From DASVHF01 sp036382695 (GTDB taxonomy: Bacteria > Patescibacteriota > Microgenomatia > Woykebacterales > RBG-16-39-9b), in contig DASVHF010000049.1 of assembly GCA_036382695.1 (NCBI GenBank), forward strand, positions 1 through 5,936: DNA of 5,936 nucleotides. Direction: 5' to 3'. The position numbers and the translations under genes were made by a program. The notes beneath the pieces were generated by a model, which searched no databases, was not told the origin of the DNA, and saw only the letters and a program-made list of their open reading frames with translations. Shown one piece after another: positions 1 to 5,936 of the stretch (position 1 is the stretch's first letter; each line of letters opens with the position of its first letter).

Positions 1-123
1 TGTAGCAAGTTGGAATCGAACGCCTGTCTGTGCTGGCAGTGTAGCGGTCCATGTTAAAAAATTAAACCCAACTAGACTTCCTGCGTCAAAGACTGCCGAG
101 ACAAACGTGCCATTGTAGAGAGC
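1..123 (-). other. Start of a C-terminal domain after the second propeller, cut by the window edge
   Basis: Residues 841-881 no longer follow the propeller repeat. They run through YNGTFVSAVFDAGS, an aromatic-rich strand (FNFLTW) and GVRFQLAT. From general familiarity this looks like a short beta-sandwich type module that often ends bacterial surface proteins, but only about 40 residues are visible and I cannot name the family. It is part of the same reading frame. Confidence 0.55.
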
Positions 124-2643
124 GCCGCCCTTGATCACCTGAAATTCCGCGTTATTATCAGCATTTCCAATAACTGCATAGTCACCAAACACGAAAACAC
201 CCAAAGCATTTCCATTTAGATTTGTTGATCCGTAAAGGCTTGGGCTAGCCGGATTGGATATATCAATTACCTGAAATTCGCTGCTCCCATTACTTGTAGC
301 AACAAAAGCAAGATCTCTGTCAACAAAAACATCGTTTCCATTTGCGCCAAGATTCAACGAGCCGACTAGTAAGATGTTATTGAGATCGGCAATGTTTAAT
401 ATATAGAATTCATCTCCGCTATTTTGGGTTGTCAAATAGGCAGTTGCACCTAGTACATACACACCAAGACCGTTGGCGCCGCCCGAAGCGTTATACGTAC
501 CTGCTCGAGTTGGGTTACTTGGATCGGATATATTTATTACATCTAGTTCTCGGTTGTCGTTTGAGGAGGCAATATAGGCAAAGCCGCCAGAGACGACAAT
601 GTCGTAGCCATTTCCTCCTAGATTCATCGACCCGAGCAATGTTGGGTTTGCGGGATCGTTCACGTCCAGGATATGGAGATCATCTCCAGCACCGCCAGTG
701 GTCAGATAAGCTACGTTTCCTTTGGCAAAAACACCATACCCATCTGCTGTTCCGGGAGCATTATAGTTACCAATTATATTGGGGCTAGATTTGTTTGATA
801 TATCGATTACTATCATTTCCCGCGCATCATCAGCGGTAGCAACATAAGCGTAATTTCCCAAGACAAAAACATTGAAGCCAGTTGTGCCTAAATCGAGCGA
901 ACTAACCAACAAGAAGTTTTCTGGATCGGAAATATCGTAGATAAAAAAGTCTGCTCCCGTACCACCGCTAACCATGTATGCATAGTCTCCAGAGACGAAA
1001 ACACCTCTTCCATCCCCAACTGAAGCGTTATCTGTTTTACAGACTTCGGGGGCTTGCCAATTTCCAGCACAGCCTGTTCCGCCACCAACTGGTGGATCAC
1101 CACCATTTATGATTTGAAATTCGGCGTTGTCATCTGCATTTGCTAGATAAGCAAAATCACCGACGATAAAAAGACCCATTGTTGCACCGTTTAAATCTTC
1201 AGACCCGAAAAGTGCGGGGGTACTTGGATTAGATAAGTCTACCACCTGAAATTCACTGCTTGTGTTACTTGTGCCAAGGAAAGCCAGGTTTCCGGACACA
1301 AAGACAGAGTAAATAGTAGCACCGGCATTGTAAGTACCGATTGGTGTAGAAGGAATACTGGAAGGATTGCTGGCGTCTAACAGATACAATGTTGCTCCGG
1401 CTGCTAGGTAGGCAGTTGTATTTACCACATAAATACTTAAGCCATTGGAAGTGCCGGAAGCGTTGAAAGTTCCTAGAGGAGCGGAGAAGTTTGAGAGATT
1501 GACGACTTGGAGTTCCTGCGTATTGCTAGTCGAAGCAATATAGGCATAGTTGCCGGAAACAAAGATGTTCCTGGCGGCCGCTCCTAGATTTCTCCCACCA
1601 ATCTGGGTGGGCGAGAGGGGGTTGGTAATATTGAGGGCGTAAAATTCATAACCAGTGCCGCTTGTATTGTTATTTGTTACCAAATAAGCAGTATTACTAT
1701 AAATTGCGATTCCCTGGCCAGCAGACGTGGTATTAAAATGACTACCAGCAAGTTGCGGATTAGCTTTGTTCGAGATATTGACCACGGTTAGTTCACGGGA
1801 TGTATGGTCAGTGGTAACATAGGCATAATTCCCGGCGACAGAGATACTGTAACCGACCGCCCCTAGGTCAAGTGAGCCGACCAAAGAGATATTTTCTGGG
1901 CTCGATATGTCAAAGATAAAAAAATCTGCTCCCATGCCGCCACTAACCATATAGGCGTAGTTACCTTCAACAAATACGCCGCGACCATCGCCGCCCGGCG
2001 TATCGTATGTGTCACAAATCATTGGGTCTTGCCAGTAGCCATCTAGACAACTAGAAGGCGGGGGAGTAAAGTCAATCTGTACCTCTCCTCCGGAGATGTT
2101 CGTTGCGGTTGTTCCTTGATGAATACCCTGATCAAATTGGGCTTTTGTAGTTTGGGTCCAAGCTTGATTACCAAAATAACGGGTTAAGTAAAAGGTTGAA
2201 GAAACTGATTGGGTGCCGAGGAATGACCAGGAAACAGTAGCTGCGATTTCTTTTGTTGAAGGGTCTACAAAGGATCGGCTGTCTGAGCAGTCAATCGGAG
2301 GGGAATCCGGATCCAAACGGCAAACGTTAGCAACAGTGAACCCGCGAGTGTAGTCACCTTCAGTTATAGTGCCGGTGGTTACTGTCCAACTACTTCCAGA
2401 CTGCTGCGTATGATAAGTGCTTGGAGAAGAGAAAGAATTCCAGCCGGTTTCACGGGCTGACCGGAGCGCCTCGACCTCTTTTTGTAGCATAATATTCGCT
2501 TCCAGATGCCGCTCAGATCGAACAAAACCTTCTCTGGCAGCAATTATCCCGGTGGTTAAAACAGTAAGCAGAATTACGGCAATTGCAACTGCCAAAACCA
2601 GCTCTATTAGCATTTGACCCCTGTTAGCAGCCATCTTGGACAT
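1..2643 (-). CDS. Large pseudopilin fused to two LVIVD beta-propellers (C-terminus off window)
   Basis: 881 residues are visible with no stop, so the gene continues past position 1. Residues 1-9 form a short basic leader ending in Gly9; the mature protein would start QMLIE, with the conserved Glu5 at residue 14, followed by a hydrophobic helix to about 36. A pilin-like region follows to about 198, with a possible disulfide pair C108/C119. Two tandem modules then start at C199 and C525. Each has seven repeats of 43-47 residues with the pattern hydrophobic-GNYAY(V/I)A...(E)L.V.DISNP..P...G...., which I recognise as the LVIVD repeat of bacterial and archaeal surface proteins. Seven repeats per module predict two seven-bladed beta-propellers. 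From about 841 a new beta-type domain starts (FVSAVFDAG, then RFQLAT) and is cut by the window edge. The start at 2643 is preferred over ATG 2634 because only it has a well-placed GGAG. It overlaps the preceding pseudopilin by 20 nt. Likely role: a surface-displayed, pilus-associated binding protein or tip adhesin. This is inference, and no ligand is suggested by the sequence. Confidence 0.9.
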   Translation of the reverse strand, partial: MSKMAANRGQMLIELVLAVAIAVILLTVLTTGIIAAREGFVRSERHLEANIMLQKEVEALRSARETGWNSFSSPSTYHTQQSGSSWTVTTGTITEGDYTRGFTVANVCRLDPDSPPIDCSDSRSFVDPSTKEIAATVSWSFLGTQSVSSTFYLTRYFGNQAWTQTTKAQFDQGIHQGTTATNISGGEVQIDFTPPPSSCLDGYWQDPMICDTYDTPGGDGRGVFVEGNYAYMVSGGMGADFFIFDISSPENISLVGSLDLGAVGYSISVAGNYAYVTTDHTSRELTVVNISNKANPQLAGSHFNTTSAGQGIAIYSNTAYLVTNNNTSGTGYEFYALNITNPLSPTQIGGRNLGAAARNIFVSGNYAYIASTSNTQELQVVNLSNFSAPLGTFNASGTSNGLSIYVVNTTAYLAAGATLYLLDASNPSSIPSTPIGTYNAGATIYSVFVSGNLAFLGTSNTSSEFQVVDLSNPSTPALFGSEDLNGATMGLFIVGDFAYLANADDNAEFQIINGGDPPVGGGTGCAGNWQAPEVCKTDNASVGDGRGVFVSGDYAYMVSGGTGADFFIYDISDPENFLLVSSLDLGTTGFNVFVLGNYAYVATADDAREMIVIDISNKSSPNIIGNYNAPGTADGYGVFAKGNVAYLTTGGAGDDLHILDVNDPANPTLLGSMNLGGNGYDIVVSGGFAYIASSNDNRELDVINISDPSNPTRAGTYNASGGANGLGVYVLGATAYLTTQNSGDEFYILNIADLNNILLVGSLNLGANGNDVFVDRDLAFVATSNGSSEFQVIDISNPASPSLYGSTNLNGNALGVFVFGDYAVIGNADNNAEFQVIKGGALYNGTFVSAVFDAGSLVGFNFLTWTATLPAQTGVRFQLAT
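124..1071 (-). repeat. Propeller module 2: seven LVIVD-type repeats
   Basis: Residues 525-840. A C525...C535 cap (CAGNWQAPEVC) precedes seven units starting at about 543, 587, 632, 677, 722, 767 and 812; the last is truncated to 29 residues and ends in KGG. The equivalent start points of the two modules lie 975 bp apart. Unit 1 matches unit 1 of module 1 at 36 of 44 residues by my own count, and unit 6 matches unit 6 at 27 of 45. The whole propeller was therefore probably duplicated. The repeats here are more regular than in module 1. Confidence 0.9.
1072..2049 (-). repeat. Propeller module 1: seven LVIVD-type repeats
   Basis: Residues 199-524 of the large pseudopilin. A C199...C210 cap (CLDGYWQDPMIC) precedes seven units starting at about residues 218, 262, 308, 355, 398, 442 and 487. 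Units are 43-47 residues long, apart from a shortened last unit that ends in a Gly/Pro-rich linker (about 515-524). Each unit has a GNYAY-like strand and a strand of the type FQVVDLSNP. Unit 5 is the most degenerate (LYLLDASNPSS). At DNA level this gives a period of about 130-140 bp. Confidence 0.9.
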
Positions 2644-3142
2644 CGACTACTCCGAGTGGATTTACATTGATAAGTCTACTTTGATTATTACCAGTATCGG
2701 TTACGCAAACACTATTGTTGGAAGCGTCAAATCCTGCGACTTCGCCAGAAAGTCGCTGAAAAACTATATTGTTACAACTACCTGGAGGTGAAGGACACGG
2801 CAGGGTTGATGTGATAGTGATATTCTGGGGTAAATCAACAACAAGGTTTGACGAATCACCACTATCGTAATCACTCCCCTTAAAAAGGATATACTTATCG
2901 TTTTTAAAGTGGACTCCGAACTGATCGCTTTGAGACCCACCGCCAGTATCCGAATTCATTGCTTTATTTTGCGCCTCACGAAGTAAGGAATGAATATCTG
3001 AGGAAACAGCCTCAACCTTGGCCTTAGTGACCGGGCGAAAGAGGTTGACAGTAGTTACCGCCAATACGATACCAAGCAAGGAAATTATTAATATCAACTC
3101 GATTAGAGAAAAACCGGTTTCTTGCCAGAAAGCCTTCTTCAT
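2624..3142 (-). CDS. GspH/FimT-like type IV pseudopilin
   Basis: A small prepilin (172 aa) expected to be cleaved and N-methylated by prepilin peptidase and built into a pilus or pseudopilus. A ten-residue leader (MKKAFWQETG) ends in Gly10, followed by FSLIE, giving Phe1 and the conserved Glu5 (Glu15 of the precursor). The hydrophobic alpha-1 helix runs to about residue 35, then an amphipathic helix (about 36-64, DIHSLLREAQNKA) leads to a beta-rich globular domain. The order helix, then short strands, then a C-terminal LSGEVAGF-like segment matches GspH/FimT minor pilins; the exact minor pilin type is not certain. Four cysteines (116, 123, 146, and 172 as the last residue) could form two disulfides. 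The start is fixed: the pilC stop lies 3 nt upstream in the same frame. There is no evident Shine-Dalgarno sequence before the ATG, so translation probably depends on coupling to pilC. It is too diverged from major pilins to call PilA. Confidence 0.88.
   Translation of the reverse strand: MKKAFWQETGFSLIELILIISLLGIVLAVTTVNLFRPVTKAKVEAVSSDIHSLLREAQNKAMNSDTGGGSQSDQFGVHFKNDKYILFKGSDYDSGDSSNLVVDLPQNITITSTLPCPSPPGSCNNIVFQRLSGEVAGFDASNNSVCVTDTGNNQSRLINVNPLGVVDVQDGC
2650..2653 (-). promoter_or_regulatory. Ribosome binding site that sets the start of the propeller gene
   Basis: GGAG lies 6 nt upstream of ATG 2643, which is optimal spacing. For the alternative in-frame ATG at 2634 the same site would be 15 nt away, so 2643 is the better start. 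The site lies inside the coding sequence of the preceding pseudopilin, which suggests coupled translation. Confidence 0.7.
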
Positions 3143-3145
3143 AGG

Positions 3146-4222
3146 TTATTGCGGTGGGTTTATTTGCCCAATCAGCTGATAAATCGGCGCGACGATAGAG
3201 ATGAGTACTGCGCCTACCATAATGCCGATTAGTACTATAAGCACCGGTTCTAATATTACTGTGAGATTTTTGACAATATCGGTGAACTTTTTCTCGTAAT
3301 AGTCAGAGATATCAGCCAAAGCCTTGTCAAGGCTCCCTGTTTCTTCTCCCACACCGATGACACGTCGCAGCAGGGCAGGAAAGCTTTTAGGTTTGCTTTT
3401 CATTGCCTCGGTCATACTAGATCCTTGGGCCAATGAATCTTTCAGATAATCAACATCGGCTTTCAGCTGGGGGGATACGACAACATTTTTTGAAATATCT
3501 AAAACTTCAATAATTGGTAGACCGGCAGAAAGTAGCAGGGAAGTAGTGTTGGTCAATCGGTGTAGATCCATAAAACGGATCAATGTTTTGATAGCCGGTA
3601 CTTTTATTAAGAGTGTAAAAAAGGCACGGCGGAATCTTGTTGCATAAAGAAGCCTGATAAATAAGAGGATGAGAACGATAAACCCGCTGGCGATAAAAAG
3701 AACATATTTTTGGAAAAACAGCGACGATTTCAGAATAAAGGCAGAGTAGGCTGGTAGGTTTACTTTTAAATCTAAAAAGACTTTAGCAATTCTTGGTAGG
3801 GCGAAGGAAAACATGTAGAAAGAGACAGCAGTTAGGATGACGATTACCAAGGCCGGGTAAAATAGAGCGGATTTAATATCATTTGCAGTCTCAATACTTG
3901 ATTTAAGATTTTCGGCTAGTTGGGAAAGGACTTTGTCAAGATTACCGCTGGCTTCACCCGTGTTAACGATATTAATAAAGACAGGATCAAAGGCCTCGGG
4001 GTAATTGCTCATGGCGTCGGACAAAGTTTTTCCACTACTAATCTCTTGTGAAAGGCCGGTTAAGATTAATTTAGTTTTTTTATTAACAACATCTTCCGAT
4101 ATTGATTCCAGAGCCTCCAAAATCGGAATGCCGGCCGAGAGCATTATTGATAAGCCTTCGACGATGGCCAATTTTTCAGCTTGAGAAATTTTTAAACTTT
4201 TTGAACGAAAAGGCAGATTCAT
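3146..4222 (-). CDS. pilC: PilC/GspF-family inner-membrane platform protein
   Basis: This polytopic membrane protein connects the PilB motor to the growing pilus. It has the two tandem T2SSF domains typical of the family, about residues 16-140 and 220-345. Each carries the paired signature: LSAGIPILEAL (28-38) with TGEASGNLDK (88-97), then LSAGLPIIEVL (231-241) with VGEETGSLDK (291-300). Three hydrophobic segments at about 121-145, 173-192 and 324-346 fit the known three-helix topology. At 358 aa it is shorter than the roughly 400 aa of proteobacterial PilC because the usual N-terminal extension of about 50 residues is absent. This is genuine: the pilB stop codon lies in the same frame 6 nt upstream, so no earlier start is possible. 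A GAGGG ribosome site overlaps the end of pilB. Its position directly behind pilB fits a classical pilB-pilC pair. Confidence 0.95.
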   Translation of the reverse strand: MNLPFRSKSLKISQAEKLAIVEGLSIMLSAGIPILEALESISEDVVNKKTKLILTGLSQEISSGKTLSDAMSNYPEAFDPVFINIVNTGEASGNLDKVLSQLAENLKSSIETANDIKSALFYPALVIVILTAVSFYMFSFALPRIAKVFLDLKVNLPAYSAFILKSSLFFQKYVLFIASGFIVLILLFIRLLYATRFRRAFFTLLIKVPAIKTLIRFMDLHRLTNTTSLLLSAGLPIIEVLDISKNVVVSPQLKADVDYLKDSLAQGSSMTEAMKSKPKSFPALLRRVIGVGEETGSLDKALADISDYYEKKFTDIVKNLTVILEPVLIVLIGIMVGAVLISIVAPIYQLIGQINPPQ

Positions 4223-4228
4223 TTTTAT

Positions 4229-5914
4229 TTATTCCCTCACAGCGCGTAAGACTTCTTCCAAGGTTGTTAGTCCTGCTTGGACTTTGTCTAGACCATCTTC
4301 CAACATCGTCCTAAACCCTTCCAGTTTAGCCTGTTTTTCAATCTCATGAGTAGACGCCTTAGCAAATATAAGATCTTTGATTTTTTCGCTTATTGGTAAA
4401 ACCTCGAAGAGCCCAATCCTTCCGATAAAACCTTCATTATTGCAAGCACGGCAACCTCTTCCCTTATACTCCTTTGGTTTTTCGACGAAACTAGCTGTTA
4501 ATTCACTACCAAACGCCTCCTTGAGAGATTCAATAGCCTCCTTACCTATTGGTACCGAGGCAATGCAACTTTGGTCATTTCTTGCCACCAATCTCTGAGC
4601 TACGATTAGGCTCAAACTAGAACCGATTAGGTACGGTTGGATGCCTAGATCTAGCAATCTTGGTATCGCACCGATGGCGCTATTAGTATGAAGCGATGAA
4701 AGGACCAAATGTCCGGTTAGGGCTGCGTGAACTGCAATTTCGGCAGTTTCTTTATCACGAATTTCGCCGACTAAAATAATATCTGGGTCATGACGCAGGA
4801 TCGAACGTAAACCATTAGCAAACGTCAAACCAGCTGCAGGGTTTACCTGAATTTGATTGACGCGTGGTAAACCGTATTCTATTGGGTCCTCGATCGTATT
4901 GATATTTACTTCGGAGGTGTTTAATAGGGTAAGGATATTGTAGAGAGTGGTGGTTTTTCCGCAGCCTGTAGGGCCAGCGGATAGTATCATACCACGTGGT
5001 CTAGCAAGCTCTCGTTTGAATACCTCTAGGTTTTTACCAATCAGCCCTAAGCCTTCCAGGGTTTTCGGTCGGGTTGCTGATGAAAGCAGGCGCAAGACAG
5101 CATCCTCACCATGGTAGGTGGGTAGGACAGACACTCTGACTGAAATCTCATCGTCTCTGTGTTTATAACGAAATCTCCCATCTTGGGGGGTGCGGTGCTC
5201 ATCTGTCCTTAAATTGGAAAGGATTTTTATCCGGGTAATCAACCCGGATTGCAACTTTGTGGGAAGGTTTAGAACATCGCGCAGTTTTCCATCAACCCGA
5301 AATCTTATGACCAGCCTGTCGCCGACGTTCTCGATGTGGATGTCAGAAGCCCGCTCACTCGCAGCGTATTCCAACAAGATATCTAATATTCTTACTATAG
5401 GGAGGTCTTGGGCGCTTAAGGAGGTGAGTTTGGCGGCAACATTTATATTTTCAGAGAGCGCTTTTTCAAAATCTACCTTTATATCCTTGCGATACTGATC
5501 GAGAGCCTCATTGAGTATTTGCGGTAGGGTGTAATAAACTTCTACCAAAAGGCCGGTCTTTTTCTTAATAAACTCAACTGTTTCGATATCCGCAGGGTCT
5601 TCCATGGCAACCGATAATGCCCCGTTTCTTCGATCGAAAGGTACAACCCTCTTACTACCGGCTAGATTTTCCGGAATAAGTTTTAATATCTCGCTGGGGA
5701 TTGTTTTATTTTTTAAATCAGCGTATGGGAAACCTAGATGCTCGGCTAAGACTTGACCTAAGAAATTTTCTAAAATAATTCCCTGTTCAATTAGGATATC
5801 AAATGTTGAACGGTTTTGATCGTGGGCGATTTTTTCTGACTCATTTATTTCCTGTTCGGTAACAAAGCCGCTTTTGACAAGTGCCTCTTTGATTTCTTCA
5901 GCTGTTAGCTTCAT
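4229..5914 (-). CDS. pilB: PilB/GspE-family pilus assembly ATPase
   Basis: This is a cytoplasmic hexameric secretion ATPase (561 aa, normal family length) that powers pilin polymerisation through PilC. An N-terminal T2SSE_N/MshEN-like domain spans about residues 1-145; its first half is diverged (R35-S-T instead of the R-L-G expected of c-di-GMP-binding MshEN). The ATPase core follows, with a conserved SDIHIE stretch at 190-195. Walker A is GPTGCGKTT (314-322), with Cys318 where Ser is usual. The Asp box is TIEDPIEY (340-347), Walker B is DIILVGEIRD (378-387, catalytic Glu384), and the His box runs to HTN (409-411). The zinc-binding region is altered: the second pair C488/C491 is intact, but the first CxxC reads D447-Q-S-C450. 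ATG 5914 is the natural start, just before the N-terminal domain, but it has only a distant AGGA 18 nt upstream at the window edge, so the ribosome site is poorly defined. A PilT-type retraction ATPase is less likely because PilT lacks the long N-terminal domain and cysteine motif; GspE of a type II secretion system cannot be fully excluded. Confidence 0.95.
   Translation of the reverse strand: MKLTAEEIKEALVKSGFVTEQEINESEKIAHDQNRSTFDILIEQGIILENFLGQVLAEHLGFPYADLKNKTIPSEILKLIPENLAGSKRVVPFDRRNGALSVAMEDPADIETVEFIKKKTGLLVEVYYTLPQILNEALDQYRKDIKVDFEKALSENINVAAKLTSLSAQDLPIVRILDILLEYAASERASDIHIENVGDRLVIRFRVDGKLRDVLNLPTKLQSGLITRIKILSNLRTDEHRTPQDGRFRYKHRDDEISVRVSVLPTYHGEDAVLRLLSSATRPKTLEGLGLIGKNLEVFKRELARPRGMILSAGPTGCGKTTTLYNILTLLNTSEVNINTIEDPIEYGLPRVNQIQVNPAAGLTFANGLRSILRHDPDIILVGEIRDKETAEIAVHAALTGHLVLSSLHTNSAIGAIPRLLDLGIQPYLIGSSLSLIVAQRLVARNDQSCIASVPIGKEAIESLKEAFGSELTASFVEKPKEYKGRGCRACNNEGFIGRIGLFEVLPISEKIKDLIFAKASTHEIEKQAKLEGFRTMLEDGLDKVQAGLTTLEEVLRAVRE
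4234..4238 (-). promoter_or_regulatory. Ribosome binding site of pilC
   Basis: GAGGG within the last codons of pilB, 11 nt before ATG 4222. The spacing is slightly long but usable. Because it lies in pilB, terminating ribosomes may restart on pilC. Confidence 0.6.
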
Positions 5915-5936
5915 TTGCTATATTTTTTGATTTCCT

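Noticed and set aside
429..788. Plus-strand open frame of 119 codons
   Set aside because: It lies antisense to the second propeller, whose repeat pattern is unambiguous. The translation is rich in Arg, Gln, Leu and His and shows no domain; it is a by-product of the repeated codons.
888..1106. Minus-strand open frame of 72 codons in another frame
   Set aside because: It overlaps the large pseudopilin gene in a different frame, at the junction of the two propellers, which is continuous in the correct frame.
1..2049. Repeated DNA as a possible CRISPR array or satellite
   Set aside because: The 130-140 bp periodicity comes from diverged coding repeats with synonymous changes and an intact frame; there are no identical direct repeats with unique spacers.
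2417..2617. Plus-strand open frame of 66 codons
   Set aside because: Antisense to the pilin-like N-terminal region of the large gene, with no recognisable motif.
124..2634. Possible frameshift or broken gene because no complete ORF covers this region
   Set aside because: Translating the minus strand from 2643 to position 1 gives 881 codons without a stop, with repeats in register throughout; it is simply cut by the window edge.
4102..4598. Two plus-strand open frames (4102-4314 and 4377-4598)
   Set aside because: Antisense to well-supported pilC and pilB coding sequence, with no ribosome site or motif.
5190..5498. Plus-strand open frame of 102 codons
   Set aside because: Antisense to the conserved central part of pilB.
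5915..5936. Promoter or ribosome site upstream of pilB
   Set aside because: Only 22 nt are visible. AGGA lies 18 nt from the ATG, too far to count as a convincing site, and the AT-rich stretch is too short to claim a -10 box.

Overview
The window holds one minus-strand gene cluster for a type IV pilus / type II secretion-like machine, read from the right edge to the left: pilB (assembly ATPase, 5914 to 4229), pilC (inner-membrane platform, 4222 to 3146), a GspH/FimT-like pseudopilin (3142 to 2624), and a very large gene (2643 to beyond position 1) that fuses a pseudopilin N-terminus to two tandem beta-propellers of LVIVD-type repeats. The last gene has no stop codon in the window, so its C-terminus is missing. 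No plus-strand gene is supported; plus-strand open frames are antisense shadows. There are no tRNAs, rRNAs, CRISPR arrays or insertion sequences that I can recognise.

The four genes are almost certainly one transcription unit. Gaps are 6 nt (pilB to pilC) and 3 nt (pilC to pseudopilin), followed by a 20-nt overlap into the propeller gene. No promoter or terminator is visible, so both ends of the operon lie outside the window. No stretch over 300 bases lacks a gene.

Organism: a bacterium using the standard code (all three complete genes end in TAA, and no in-frame TGA is needed). By eye the base composition is below 50% GC. The short PilC lacking the usual N-terminal extension, the small pseudopilins starting with GQxLIE or GFSLIE, and the large repeat-bearing pseudopilin together resemble Candidate Phyla Radiation (Patescibacteria, such as Parcubacteria or Microgenomates) pilus loci. 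This assignment is inference from general knowledge of such loci, not proof.

How they could work together: PilB hydrolyses ATP in the cytoplasm and drives PilC, which extracts pilins from the membrane and adds them to a filament. The GspH-like protein would be a minor or initiating pilin. The propeller protein carries its own class III prepilin signal, so it could be built into the same filament, plausibly at the tip because so large a domain should not pack along the shaft. It would then display a two-propeller head on the cell surface. This pilin-plus-double-propeller protein is the most interesting object here and a candidate adhesin or surface-binding tip.
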